A stretch of DNA of 64,000 nucleotides from Vicugna pacos (taxonomy: Eukaryota; Chordata; Mammalia; Artiodactyla; Camelidae), in NCBI RefSeq assembly GCF_048564905.1, contig NC_133002.1, forward strand, positions 57,345,183 to 57,409,182. Reading direction: 5' to 3'. The translations under genes were made by a program, and so were the position numbers. The notes beneath the pieces were generated by a model that saw only the letters and a list, made by a program, of their open reading frames with translations, was not told where the DNA came from and made no database searches. Positions 12,408-24,999 of the stretch are shown in pieces. Positions within the stretch are counted from its first letter, which is position 1. Each line of letters opens with the position of its first letter.

Positions 12408-12784
12408 GTCTCAGCACCAGGAGGAGGCGGGCAGACCCGGGGAGGCCCCTGGGCCGGGGCAAGGATCTTCCCAGGAGCCCGCTGTCTCCCCCTCCCTCCC
12501 TCCTCGCTGGCTCAGGGCAGGTCATGAGCCTCTGCCATCTGCCAGTGTTCAGGTGGGTGTCCCCACCGACTCCTCAGTGTTTGTGGAGTCCAGGAGCCAG
12601 CTCGGGCTTCATGCCAGGGCCACCTCCGGCGGTCACGCTCCAGCCAGATAAGTGTTCTTCTGCGGGTGGTGGCTGGTCAGCGCCTACATTCTCTGGAGTC
12701 TTCGGAGAGAGTCCTGCAACCTTGAGAGACTTCGCAGGCGCTTCTGTCCTGGGTCCTGCTCCTCTGTGAGGAGCAGAGGAGCCT

Positions 12785-12790
12785 AATAAA
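12785..12790 (+). promoter_or_regulatory. GPRC5C: GPRC5C poly(A) signal AATAAA
   Basis: AATAAA 378 bases after the stop codon, followed by GT/T-rich sequence (GGGAGTGTCGTTTCTG at about 12821). I take the 3' UTR as 12408 to about 12810. Confidence 0.75.
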
Positions 12791-15700
12791 CACGTTTCTG
12801 CTTTATTAACCCTTCCTCTGGGAGTGTCGTTTCTGATCTGGGCTCCTGGCCTCCGATGATCCGCTCCCTCACCGCGGCCCATGGGTGGTTCTGTCTTTGT
12901 CCTCCTCCCTCCGAATCCAGCTCCGATGAAAACTTCTGCTGACCTTCCGTCTGTGCAGTTAAGTAGCTGGCACTTCTTCACAGGGAAGGGTTCTTCAGCT
13001 GAGCCTGGGTCCATGTCCTGTGCGATCAGAATGGACCTCTGGACCCGTCTCTGAGCCCTGGTCTCGTCCAGCACCTGGGCTTGTCTGAAATCAGGCAGCT
13101 TTCCTCTGGGACCCCTTCCACGAGCCCTCCTGGGTGGTGGGGCACGGAGCAGGGAAGGCGGGCCCCCCAGCAGGCAGTTCCGTGGAGGGTACGTGTAGGG
13201 GCAGATGGGCTGACTTCAGCCTCTCTTAGTGGGAAAGGTGGTGAGGACCCCTCAGGGGATGAGGTGGGGCAGACTGCTCCGGCTCTGAGATCACACTGTG
13301 TGTGGAGGGGAGGGAGTGATTCAGAGAGGACCCAGACTTGTTTACAAAGGTGGAAAGAGTTGGCCAGGTTCTGGTTGGTTTCACTCCTGGGCAGGAACTT
13401 AAATGCCCATTTGCTCAGTCCTTTATGGTAAAACCTTTCCACATCCGCTCATTTGAATTCTCAGGGCTGCCGGGTGGAAATGTGGGCAGGACCTACCTTA
13501 CTCTCTCCTTTCCAGAGCCCAGATTCCAGAACCAGACCATTTAAGGGTTAGACAGGGCCTTCAGGGTAAGTTACTGGTGTAGCTCTCCCGCCCCCTCTTT
13601 ACAGGTAAGCTGACTGACTCAGAGAGGCCACAGCTTCTAGAAGTGGCCACGCCAAGATGGGCCAGGCTTCCTCAAGACCTTTAGCGGGTCCCAGCGGCCT
13701 GGATCGGACAAGCAGCAGTGCCCTGACCCTTGGCCACTGGTTTAAGGCTTTGCAAGGGGATTGCCAAGCCCATCCCTCCCAGGCTTGGGAATATTTCTCC
13801 CCAAGCCACCAGAAGCTATTTTCTGAGACTGTAGGGAAAAAATGCTTCTGTTGGAACGGGGAGAAAGGTTGCCGGAAGGAAAAATCAAACTTCACCCAAA
13901 CTTCTCCTTCAATGTCAGATTGCACCAGCCCCCCACCTCCCCGGGATGCAGACACTTTTTTCAGTTGTTCTTACTTTAGTGATTCAAACATTTGTCCTTT
14001 CTGGTTAACTTTAGTCTCATTCCCCACAAAACAAAACGAGATGCTAGACGCCCTCTTCCCTGGACCGTGTATCAGCCTGATGCCCTCACTCCTCTACGTC
14101 CAGGCCAGGCAGGGCTCAGTGCTTTTCCCGCCCTTGTCATCGGAGCTGGGAGGGCCCAGAGGCCACCAACCTGGAGCAGTGGAGTCGGGGGCCGTGTGAA
14201 ACCCTGAGTCATGTGTCTGGGGCTCTAGGGCCACCCCCGACCCCATTCCTGCCCAGCCCAGCCTCTCCTGGTCCCCAAGTGACTTGAGACCACAGGAGCT
14301 GTCTGCAGACACCCAGCCTGCCTCTGGACACCCCCCCATCACAGCCCCCGTGTCCCGCTGCTGTGGTTCCCCAGATGGCCATTCTCAGATGCCCCTGTCT
14401 GCACACCATGGGCCTTCCTGGCCGTTTCTCGGTGTCCAGCCTCAGCTTGTCCTGCTCTGCTCCAAGGTGAAGCCAAACCATGGTGCAAGATGGCCCCTAC
14501 CCTTCTCACGAGGACCTCCTGCCTCCTGGACCATGGAAGGCCACTGAGCTGGGTAGAACTCACCTGAGGCCTGGACAGATAACACCTCGCTTCAGGGCCT
14601 GGGGGTCCTGGATCCGAGTCTCTCTGGACCACCACCCCTCACCTTCGGTGACCTGGGTCGCATCAAGTCACAAGGTGGGGGTGGGGCTGCATTCTCAGGG
14701 ATCAGCTGAGAGTCCCTGGCCAGATGGATTGGGGTCTCAGCTTCTCCCAGGACTGAGACTTGTAGGACTTGAGGGAAGTCCCTCAGATAAGTGGCACTCA
14801 GGGCTGAAGTCCAGGGTGCCTCGACAGTGCTGGCGCTGCTGTCCTCGTCCATGACACGCTGTAGCAGGTCCTGACGGCCACCAAGGGAAGCAGGGGCATC
14901 CTGGGGACCTGATGATGCTGGCACCAACAGAGACGTGCACACTGCGAAAATGAGAACTCTAGTATCATCTTGGCTTCATCTTGCCCTCGGGTACCAGAGC
15001 TGGCTTGTCCAAGGGGCCCGCCTCAGGTGGGCCCCCGGACCTCACCTCTGCACGCTGAGATGAGGAAGGATGAGTGCCCACAGCCCTCCAGTGCCCTGCT
15101 CCTGCCCCCAGCAGCCTGTGCCCTTGCCACTGGAGTATTTCTCCAGGGCTAATTTGGGTGAACAGGCCCCGCAGACAGTAGGACTGTACCCCTAGTGTGA
15201 GCCCTTTCCCCACTCAGATCCTCGTACTGGGCTGCTCAGTTCCAGGAGTGGAAGATCACTTACTGAAGGAAGGGAAGAGGGGAGCTCTGTGCACCCCAGC
15301 CTCCTCTTGATCTAGGTTGGTGGCCCCACGATCCCTCACAGTGAATAAAGGCACTAATCTTGCTTTTCGAGGTGATGGTCTCGAGTGAGTTCTAGCAGCG
15401 CCAAGTGGCCACAGGGAACAGCTTGCAGTGAATGTGGGTTTTGTTCTCAGTCTGGGGGCCTACAGGTGGGGCTCAGGGAGGAATAGGCTCCTGAAAGACG
15501 CAAGCCTGTTGGGATTCAAGAATACCCATGGCCCTGCTTCCTCTGGTCCTTGGCCAAGCGGAGAAGACAGCGGTCCAGCTGCGTCACAAGCAAGCCTTAC
15601 TGGATGGAGAACCAGAACGAGCCAGGACCTGTCACAGGTGACGTCAGGCAAACACCTGGTAAACTGCACACCCATTTCTGTCAAACCGTGTAGCTCAAAG

Positions 15701-15889
15701 CAGAGTGGTTCGGTTTTCATAACTGCTCAGAATTAAATGACTTTGTTCTCTGTGAGGAATTACTACCACTGGATCCCTGTGTGTTCATTAAGAATTTATT
15801 AATATATATTTTTAATTCCAACTCCGTGCCTTCTAGACCCGCAAAGACTGTTTGATTCCATCTAAATTATTTCTTTCTTTCATTTCAGG

Positions 15890-16000
15890 GGAGGGAGGGA
15901 GTTAAGTTTATTTATTTTTAAGGGAGGGAATGGGGATTGAACCCAGGACCTTGTGCATGGTAAGCACACACTTCACCACTGAGCCATATAACCTCCTCCA
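15890..16000 (-). repeat. camelid tRNA-derived SINE (vic-1 type)
   Basis: The reverse complement reads SINE head, B-box-like GGTTCAATCCCC, then ATT-rich tail. The + strand shows GGGGATTGAACCCAGGACCT and the A-box remnant CACTGAGCCATA. Confidence 0.85.
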
Positions 16001-16789
16001 ATTCCAACTGATTTATTTCTTGGTTGGGGATTTATTCTAAGGGGAAACCAGGTGTCCCAAACCAGCCAAGCCTGAGATCACGGTCTCCCTGCCCTCTCCT
16101 TATGCCCGCAAACACATGGCCTGGTGATGTTGGGGTGGGGTAAGAGAGGGGGCCCACCTTTGTCATAATCCTGCGACTGCCTGGCATGCTGAGGGTGGGG
16201 GACACTGTTGGGTGAAATTCTGGGCTCGTGGGAAGGCAGGCTGGAGCCAGGGAAGGATCAATATCTCCTCTGGTCAGGAGGACCTGCCAAGTGCCACGCC
16301 CAGCATCCAGTTTACCTGCACGGCTCCTGGACACGTTCAGGGGACCTCACAGCTCCTATAAGAGCCAGAAGCAGGTTAAGGGACTTGCCTGTGGTCACAC
16401 AGCCAGTTAGGGTCCATCCGCCCTCCAATCCATTCTCATCAAGCCTAGCACTTCTAGCCCCAGGGGGACGTGCGGTGGTCAAGCTCAGGTGAGAGCGGCC
16501 AGACTGTTTCCTGTCTGCTGTCTGCGCTCGCTCGGGGCCCTCCCGGAAGCTGCAGCCCCCGCTCCCAGCAGCTGCATGAATTATTTAGCATCTGCACCGG
16601 CCCTGTAATGCTCTGACCTCATCCTCTTTGGGCTCAGGGCGTGGCTCTGACCTCTGTCTCCTTGAGGAAAGGATGCTGTTGTTTAGAGGCTGGGGCAGTG
16701 GGTCCTGCTGTGGGATGCAGGGGACAGAAGCACCAGTAGCCTCAGGGAAGGAGATGCAGGCCAGAGGCCAACTGCCTTAGTAGCAGAAG

Positions 16790-16935
16790 GCAGCTCTACA
16801 GAGGAGAGGATATGCCCCAGGAATCAGACGGCCACGGGTTCAGATCCTGGCTCTCAGTTATTAACTTTGTGACCCTGGGCAGCTCTCTTGACCCTCAGTT
16901 TCCTCATCTGTAAAATGGACATACTAATACAACTA
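16790..16935 (+). repeat. MIR SINE
   Basis: Sense MIR: GGGTTCAGATCCTGGCTCTC, GTGACCCTGGGCAG and CAGTTTCCTCATCTGTAAAA occur in the expected order. Confidence 0.85.
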
Positions 16936-17299
16936 GTGTTGCGCTCTCCACTCCATATAAGTTACCCGCCAAGGATAAGCATCCAGGAGCTAGCTGCCCC
17001 GTGTTTCCTGCCCAGGCATGTTGGTCTCCAGGCCAGATTTCACCGTTTTCCACCCTATGGAGGTGCCACATCTTGCCGTTCCTCTGCTGTCCCCCAGGCA
17101 CCCGGTGCCCCATAGGTGGGACAGCGAGTTGCTGGGATTGGAGGGGGCCCGCTAAGGACAGGGACAGACCCCTGGTAGGGACCAAGCCTTCAGCTCTGCC
17201 TGAGCCCTGGAGTTGCGGTCCCCAGCAGTTGAGAGAGGTCCAGAAACCACAGGGCAGGTCTGAGGGTGAGCCCGGACTCAAGGTCTGGAGCAGAACTGG

Positions 17300-17850
17300 G
17301 TGGAGGCAGGCCCACCGCCAGGCTGTGCCTGGAGCGGAGGCGCTGGAGCGGGTGGGCGAGAGGGGCCGGATCCTGGCCGCTCCCCGGCTCGCTGCCCCCG
17401 CCCCCGCCTCCGCCTCCCTGGTCCTGCCCTCCGGCTACACACGCGGACGCCCCACCGTCTCCCACGCACCTGGGAGGTGGGGGTGGGGACCAAGCCTCGG
17501 GCGCTCCCACGTCACTCTCCAGCGAGGACCCGCCCCCAGCCCCCAGCCAACCCGGGGCCGCCTCCTGCTCCCCACCCCCAGCCCCGCCCCGACATCCTTG
17601 CAACTTGATCCGCGCCGCGCGGCCGCCGGCCTGGACCCGCTGTCTCTCCGGTGCTGCCGGCTGCCGGGACCCCGCCCTCCAGGCTGGGGCCGGCGGGACC
17701 TGCCCTTCTCCACCTTCAGGGCCCCGCCAGGCCCAGACCCGGTCCTTCCACTCAGCCTCCCCACTCGGGACCTTTTACCTGTCCCCTAGCGGCTGCGAGC
17801 CCGGGACTCGGGCCAATACTGCAGCGTTCATCTCTGTATCTCTGGCTGTG
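17300..17850. promoter_or_regulatory. Orphan CpG-rich island
   Basis: A GC-rich block with many CpGs (for example GATCCGCGCCGCGCGGCCGC at 17608-17627), GC boxes and a CRE half-site (CCACGTCAC near 17506). It lies about 5 kb past GPRC5C and 12 kb before CD300A. Long frames on both strands are typical of GC-rich DNA and have no recognisable protein features. It could be an enhancer, an lncRNA promoter or a remnant. Confidence 0.45.
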
Positions 17851-18814
17851 GGTGACGGGGGCGGGGGACCAGGGAAGCTGGGCCCTGTTCCCAGGAGAAG
17901 AAATCCCCCTGCGAAGCTCGCTGGACTCATGAAGTTTGGATGGGTGGGTAATGGGGCCCCGGGAGCCCACCACTGCCTTCTTTCTGCCTCTAGGACCGGT
18001 TTCTTAGACTTGCATACTGACCTTTGGGCCTTGATCATTCCTGTGGGGGGGGGGGTGCTTGCTGTGCACTGTAGGATACGGAGCAGCGTCTCTGGTCACT
18101 ATTAGGCTTCTCCCTCCTTTGAAACGTTCGTTGCTTATAGAGGCATGGGGCCCCCGCGGCTTCCCCTACCCCAGCCCTTGCTAAATAAATGCAATTCTGA
18201 GAACTCCGAATGAGACGTTTATGGTGCAGACTGGTGTGCTGCCACTGTTTACAGTTTTTCTGTGCGTGGCTCATCCTTACAAAACATGCCATGTCCTGCA
18301 GGGCGGGCAGTAGAGACCTGGGAATAACATTTGGCTGGTTCATTCCGTCATCCTTGGTTCTTCATCAATATTTATTGAAGGCTGTTTCCTGCCATAATTC
18401 TCATCGACATCAGTTTCTACACCGAATTCTGTCAGGTGCACAATTCTCCTGCCACCTCAAATCCGTGAACCCCATCTCCGCCTGTCACTTCAGCCACGGG
18501 TCAGGTGTCTCTGGGGGGAGCCACCCACTGTCCGTGTGATTTCTACAGCCACTTTACCATATCAATAAGGTGCTGTCATTCTCTGGGGCTGCAAGGACAG
18601 TCACCCACAGAGTGCGTGTGTCCATGTACCTGCATTGGGAGGTGAGGTCTTACCTGGGAAAGGTTGTCAGATGGAAAGTGGAGCCACAGGGACAGCCTGG
18701 ATGGGGGTGAGGGAGTCTCTCCCATGGTCATAATCCAGCAGGGAAGTTCCTGAGTCATTGGAAGGTCCATTCTCCACAGGGACCAGTAAGGAATCGGGTA
18801 GATTCGTTTTTCAC

Positions 18815-19205
18815 TTTGCCATCTGCCAAGGTACCACCGGCTCGGTGACTTAACAGAAATGAATCATCTTACAGCCCTGGAGGTTGGAAACCCCAAATCA
18901 AGGTGTCGACAGGGTTGGTTCCTTTAGAAGCTGTGAGGGAGAGATCTGCTCCCGGCCTCTCTCCTTGGTGTGCAGACAGCCGTCTTCTCCCTGTTTCTTC
19001 ACCTCGTCTTCCCTCCGTGTATATCTCTGTGTCCAAATTTCCTCTTTTCATAGGAGCAGCAGTCACATGGGATTGGGGATCACCCTCATGATCTCATTTT
19101 AATTTGATTACTCCTGGAAGGACCCTCTCTCCAAATCATGTCGCATTTGGAGGTACTAGGACGTCACTGTACGAATTTGTGGGGGCACAATTCTACCATG
19201 ACACG
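18815..19205 (-). repeat. ERVL-MaLR-type LTR (MLT1/MST-like), fossil
   Basis: The + strand carries the reverse complement of the familiar MaLR LTR text, such as AAATCAAGGTGTCGACAGGG and ATCTCATTTTAATTTGATTA. A single old LTR with no internal region beside it. Solo, decayed, many changes. Probably inserted before the placental radiation. Confidence 0.7.
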
Positions 19206-21024
19206 TGATCTGGTCTTGGACAAAGTTGAGGGGAGGGGGCAGTACCCTGAGGTGGCTTGAGGAAAGGAGTCCCAGGAAGAGACCCTGTATGCAGCCTTCA
19301 GAAGCACAGTCTGGCAAACACGGCCGTTACTATGTTTCAAGTACCCCTGGGCAGACTCCTTTGGTTCTCTCTGGGGTGGGACACCCCTGCTCGGGGACTG
19401 AGACTCCCTGGCACCACCACATTGAGATTTTTTTTCCTCCTCCAGGAAAGCAGATGGCAGTAATAAATAAACGGAGACAATTATCTCTCTTGTCCATAAG
19501 CCAAGGACGTTGCGATCCCTGTGCCCCTTCCCAGATAAGCGCTACTGATCTGGGTCAAGGGAGGGCCGGCACTGAGCAAGCACCAAATGTAAAGCCCCTC
19601 TGTTTAGAAGGATGCTTCCTTGTGCTTCATGGGTCAGTAAGAGAATAAAGAAGGGACTGCCCCTTTGGCATCCAAAGTGAGGTAAGAGAGCTGTGATTAA
19701 ATTTGCAAGTGAGCCCACAGTCACCCCCTAGGAAAGCCATAAAAGCCATGGGCATCTCCCCACCTTGGGTCCTGTAGCGTCTGCCACCCCAGGAGTGAAC
19801 AGCACCCACCAGGTCTGAGTCCAAGACCACCTGGGAGGGAGGGTGAAGAATCCATCTTCCAAGGAGCAGAGCCTGCAGGCAACAGCTGAATACAGTGCCA
19901 TCTTCCTACTGGAGAGCTCAAGCGACAGCCAGTCCTTCTGACCAGTTTCAGGCTCATTGTGATTGTAAAGGAAATTCAGCCTTGCTGGGCAGGTGGGAGC
20001 GCCTCCACCCTGGCATTTCCTGGGTGAAAGGCACTGAGGCAATGTCTTTTCAGATGGCCATCCTGCCTCTGCTGTCTTAGTGGTGACCACAGGATGGATT
20101 TTTGGCCACCCCTCGACGGTGGCATTGGAGTACAAGCCAGGCTCCACTGGGGCAGCAGGGAGGGGGGGACTCTGCGGACAGAGTCAGGACCTCCTGGAGG
20201 GATCTCATTTGGTTCGATGCTGACCTTGGAAGTTCCAGGTTTTATCTTTCTAAGAGTTGTTAGTTTCTTTACGAACTCTCTCCTCTGCCAAGTTTCAAAC
20301 CCTGAAATCTTCTCCATTGCCGTAACTTCTTTCCTTTCCACCTTCTGTCCCACCCTCTCCCTGGGCATCCTTCTCCTCACTGGGCTCTCCCGTCTCCCAG
20401 TGCTCTCCTCCCTCCCAATCCACAGTCACAGGTCACAAAACTGGACCCAGTCCTCCAAGTGCCTCCAGGCAAGCTGCACAGTCTGCAGGTGAGGATGGTG
20501 CCGGCCACAACCTCACTAGTGAGCAAAAGATGGTCTGAGCCACCTTACCTGTCCCTGTTAGTCTAATCTTAACATAGCTTTGGAAGAATTGGATCTCCAC
20601 AGTCATTAGTCATCTTTCTGTTGCTCTGCAATGCTTTAACAAATATTTCTGATGCTCAGGGATGCAGAGGCACGTGACTGTGGCAGCAGTGAACTCTCCA
20701 CTTGGATTCCAGGGCTCTCCTAGACGAGACATTTGCTCTAATGCCCCAGACCTCTGGGAACCCAAGGGGGAATCCTGAGACTGTCTGGAGTGGGGGGAGA
20801 AGCTGGGGCGTTGCTGATCTCCACTCCCCTGTGCAGGTACAAGAGAGCTCTTTAAACCCACTCCCACCAATTCATTTCATTCAACTAATATATATTGTGT
20901 TGGCCACCACATGCAGGGCACAGCCCTGTTGCACCCTGTCCTATCTTACCCACCACCTCGGAGCACAGGTAGAGCCCCAGGCAGCCCACAAGTCCTGCAC
21001 ACAGTACCGTCTCCCAGACTTGTC

Positions 21025-21160
21025 TGATTGCAGGCGTCCCCTGGGGTATCTTGTTAAAACGGCAGATTCCCGGTCCCCAGCCCAAGAGAATCCTGATGCA
21101 GGAGGTCTCAGGCGGGCCCAAATCTATGTTCACAGCTAGTACCCTGGGACTCTGTTGGGG
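21025..21160 (+). repeat. MER5-like hAT fragment
   Basis: Contains CTTGTTAAAACGGCAGATTC and AGAATCCTGATGCAGGAGGT, characteristic of MER5-type non-autonomous hAT elements. Confidence 0.6.
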
Positions 21161-21504
21161 AGACATAGATGGTATACCACCCCCACCCCGACCTCACGGT
21201 CCTACAAAGGCTACTTGGGGGGGTTCGGAGGAGGTGGGTTGAGGACTCAGTCGGGGACAAGATGAATATCCTTCTGGAGTTTTCAAGGACCCTGTCCAGC
21301 CATCTCCCAGAATTGCTCAAGGGGGACAGAGATCAAGTGGGGCTGAGAAGGAAGGTGCAGGGCCGGGGCCCAGGACCCAGGGTCCCTGTCCGTGCTGTGC
21401 CCTGTGTCCGAAAGAAGGGAAGTGCCGGCCCCTCCTCACCAGGCAGCTCAGATGTTTGCGTTGATCTGCGTAGCACTTTCACCTTTGTTTTCCTGTCTTT
21501 GTTT

Positions 21505-21628
21505 CCATGTTTCTCACTAAACCACAAGCTCCTGGAAAGAAGAATTGTCATATTTTTAATCTTCATATTCCCATCTTTGGGCCCAGTGCTTGGCACAACA
21601 CAGAGAGCCATTAAATATTTGTCAAATA
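21505..21628 (+). repeat. L2 LINE 3' tail
   Basis: Sense L2 tail: ACCACAAGCTCCTGGAAAGA, CCCAGTGCTTGGCACAACAC and ATTAAATATTTGTCAAATAA. Confidence 0.7.
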
Positions 21629-22084
21629 AACCAGCAAATGGTGTCTGTGCATAGAGTGCCCCCTGGTGGAGGCAGAGAGTATGTCAGGATCTTGGATGTC
21701 GGGGGCAGCAGTCAGCCTGGAGGAACACGTCCCGGCTCTTTGGTTCAGGGCAGCCTGTCCAAGCGTGAGGTCATGTGGGGCTGGGGCTGGGGTAGCGGGT
21801 CCCTGGACAAGATCTGGGGGGAAGGGATGGGCTGAACCTTTGGAAGACACAGCTATCTTGGACAGTGAGGGGCACGTGGGGAAGGGACATCTAAAGCGTA
21901 AGAGAAGGCGCAGGGAAGAACCAAAAGAAGCATGGCCTGACAGGCAGAAGAGGGAGACCAGGAAGCCTGTTCCGTTGGTTTCAGATAATTAGGAAGAGGC
22001 ACCCACAGTGGCCGCTTGTACTCTCCCCTCGAACGTGGCAGGGTGTGGTGATGTGATAAAGGCACTGGAGATCGCAGCCCCACG

Positions 22085-22235
22085 TGGAGTATGGACACTA
22101 GTGGGTCGTGCAGTTATTGTCTCCACTTTACAGATGGAGAAACGGAGGCTCAGAGAGGTTAATAACTCAGCCAGCGTCATACAGCCTGTCAGTGGTAGGG
22201 CTGGCCAGGCAGTGAGAGCCAGATTCTCTGCTCTT
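22085..22235 (-). repeat. MIR SINE
   Basis: Antisense MIR core: TTTACAGATGGAGAAACGGA, GGCTCAGAGAGGTTAATAAC and the downstream CAGCCTGTCAGTGGTAGGGC. Confidence 0.8.
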
Positions 22236-24380
22236 AATCACTCTGAGCATCCATCCATCCATGCAGCCATCCACTCCTCCATTCAGAGCCACCTTTACAG
22301 ATCTGAACCTGCAGAAGGATTGGGACCAGCCATGGGCTTTGTTGTCATGTCGAGTCTTCCTGTTTGAGCCCTCTCCTTCTCAGGAGAGCTTTGGTGGTCC
22401 AGGGGTTAGAAAGTGGCTCCCTGAATCGAGCCCCCGGCTAACTTCTGTGCTTCCTCCACCTGCTCCTGGGCGTGTCCAGGGTCTGTCTGAAACCTCTCCT
22501 CTCCCCCCTGCAGCATCCTCCTTCCTCCCTGTTCCTTGCAGTGGGAATGCCTTGCCGGGGCTCCACCCAGATCAACTGAGGCAGAATCTGGGAGCGCAGT
22601 TGGGTAGGAAAAGGGGGAGGGAGGTTGGGGAAGTGCGTTAGGCATGAGTGTTTTGTTAGCAAACTCCCCAAGGGCTTCTAACATGCAGCTAGTGTTGAGA
22701 CTCCTGCAAGCTTCTGTATAAACACATGCGGTGAGTGGGGTGGGGAAGCGGGTCAGAATTATGCCTTTCTCTGCTTCACCCCACTAGACCCCTGCTGGGC
22801 TGTGCTTTCTTCCCCTCCTCCCCCTTCCACCCCACCCCCACATACGTATACCCTTGCACTCTGACCCCTGAAACTGCCCATGACAAGAGCTGAGGCTCCA
22901 ATTCTCTAAAGCTGGGAACCTCAGTGGTGTTTAAAGTGTTATCCTTGGGTCCCTGTAGCCAAAACTCAGAAAGGGGTTCCTGTCAGCAAGGAGCCTTGGG
23001 GTGGCACAGCCTCAAACCCAGAGCCTTAGGGTGGAGAACATTACCAGCCGGGGAGGGCGAGGGGGCAGGGGATGAGACTTGCTTCCCTGCCTCTGCCTGC
23101 CACCCCACATGCAGCCTCAGCTCCGCCTCTCTTCCAGAACAGTCCAAAGAAGGCAGGAAGTGGAGTAACAGCCTGCTCACTTTACTGAGACAGCGAGATA
23201 GTCCCAGGTTGGCCTCAGAGCTGGCCGCCTGACTGCGCATCTGAGCCCGTCCTGGTCTCACTGGCTGCAAACCAGGAGTCTGAGAGACCCCAGAGCCTGA
23301 GCTCCAGTGTCCCCCATCCCTCGTGGGTGGCGTGGTCTGAGGGCTGGGCACCGTCCTGTTTCCTTCTCCTGCCCTTCCACCCCTCCTCCTTCCATCCCCT
23401 CCTCCACCACAGAGGGCCATCCTACCCCTCTGAAGCCCCCACATCCTCTTTCCATCCTCTTCCTTGTTCTCGGTCTACTGGCTGGGGGATCTGGAAGGAT
23501 CAGTGCCGCACCTGAATACATGGACAGAAACTTCTCCACTTCCTGACTTGCAGAGATGGGAACAAATTACCTGCCCCAGAAAGCCGGCAGTTCTGGTAAC
23601 CACCAGCAGATGGAGATAGCGGCTACTCGTGGCTGACCAGTTGCGACTTTGCCTTGGTTGGAAGGGGAGCATCTCTAGTCAATGCCACACTGTGCTGTTT
23701 TTTGGCTGAATAGTATTTCCTGGCTGCAGACACCTTGGGAATTGAGGCTGGGACTGTTGGACCTCCCAGCACTGCCCCCAACCTGCCTGCTCCAAGTCTA
23801 GGTGGCCATCTGGTCCACCCCAGCTCCACTGTCCAGCCCCTGCTCACTCCCCTCCCCACCACCCTGAGTCTCTAGGTTCCTCATGTGTCCCCTTAGGACC
23901 ACTCAAAGATGGGAGAGACAAGCAGGGATGGGCTGGGATGGAGCCAAGGTGGAGCCAGGAATCTGGAGTTGGAGCAAGGAAAATGCTGGAAGTCGAGGCT
24001 AGGCCAGGGCAGTACGTCGATCTTGCCTTCAGCTCTCCTGACAAGCAGCACCCAAAGCACTGCACTCAATTCCTCGGCCCCTGGGGAGAGAGAAGTAGAG
24101 ACGCCCATCCCCTCTGCTGGAAGTTTTTAACGACAACTTTGCCACTGATCTGTTGACAGTCTTCCCTGTTTCCTCTCACTTTGTAGGAAGGAGGCAATGA
24201 GCTCTCTGATGCAGGAGCATTTGACCAGGAAGGGTCTGAGGCAGGGAGGGGCAGATGAGGGGACAAAACACAAGGAGAAAGGCATGTAGAGCTCAAGATG
24301 ATGGGTGGGGTGGAGGTGGGGCAGAGAGAGGATCTTGGGTTCATATTCACAATGGGCTTCAAATTTGCTTTTCAAAAATG

Positions 24381-24474
24381 CTTTAAATTTTTTTAAATGG
24401 AGGTACTGGGGATTGAACCCCGGACCTCGTACATGCTAAGCATGCACTCTAGCGCTGAGCTATACTCTCCCCAC
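24381..24474 (-). repeat. camelid tRNA-derived SINE (vic-1 type)
   Basis: + strand reads GGAGGTACTGGGGATTGAAC, CCCGGACCTCGTACATGCTA, then GAGCTATACTCTCCCC, the reverse complement of the SINE head with A and B boxes. Confidence 0.9.
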
Positions 24475-24479
24475 CTAAT

Positions 24480-24660
24480 TTTGCTTTTTAAAAATTTAGG
24501 TATAACTTCCCTTCCATAAAGTTTACTAATTTTAAATGTATAATTCAATCAGTTCCAGTCAATTTACAGAGTTGTACAACCATTACCAGAACCTAATTTT
24601 AGAACATCTCTTCAGACTTAATATTGACGTTATTTTAAGTGAATTTCTCCTTAAAGTCCC
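24480..24660 (-). repeat. L1 3' fragment
   Basis: Text such as TTTAGGTATAACTTCCCTTC and AGAGTTGTACAACCATTACC is the antisense of old L1M 3' sequence. It directly abuts the SINE. Confidence 0.6.
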
Positions 24661-24790
24661 AGAGATTATGAGACTTCCTCTGCTGGGAGGGAGGGGAGGC
24701 GCCTTTCCTGTAACTCTACACCTGAGTCCCATTACCAGCCCACACCATGAATTAGTATTTTTGTAAATTTTGCAGTCGTTTAAAGAATAG

Positions 24791-24849
24791 TCTTCCCTTT
24801 TCTTTCTTTTCTTTCTTTCTTTTCTTTCTTTCTTTTTCTTTCTTTCTTT

Positions 24850-24925
<76 letters not shown>

Positions 24926-24993
24926 TTTCCTTCCTTCCTTCCTTCCTTCATTCCTTCCTTCCTTCCTTCCCTCCTTCCTTCCTTCTTTCTCCT
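24791..24993. repeat. Tetranucleotide microsatellite (CTTT)n-(CCTT)n
   Basis: About 203 bases of pure pyrimidine on the + strand with a single purine (A at 24950). It moves from CTTT units to CCTT units. Long mirror-like pyrimidine tracts of this kind can form triplex (H-DNA) and are length-unstable. The purine strand gives a lysine/arginine/glutamate-rich frame that is not a gene. Confidence 0.95.
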
Positions 24994-24999
24994 GTGTGT

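Larger units (their letters stand above)
12811..17250. other. Intergenic region downstream of GPRC5C
   Basis: No supported gene. Contains short MIR-like pieces (about 13590-13645 and 16330-16415), a minus SINE (15890-16000), a MIR (16790-16935) and otherwise unique sequence. An isolated AATAAA at 15344-15349 has no associated gene. Confidence 0.6.
17850..24380. other. Intergenic region, no gene recognised
   Basis: Mostly unique sequence with an ERVL-MaLR-type LTR (18815-19205), MER5-like (21025-21160), L2 (21505-21628) and MIR (22085-22235) fragments and a small CATC-rich simple repeat (22249-22285). Frames seen are short and do not resemble known proteins. Confidence 0.6.

Noticed and set aside
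15344-15349. Isolated AATAAA on the + strand
   Set aside because: No exon or gene nearby to terminate; the hexamer is common by chance.
17001-18105. Two long overlapping + strand frames (262 and 279 codons)
   Set aside because: GC-rich DNA with few stops; Pro/Ala/Gly/Arg composition, no domain, no conserved start. The island itself is reported instead.
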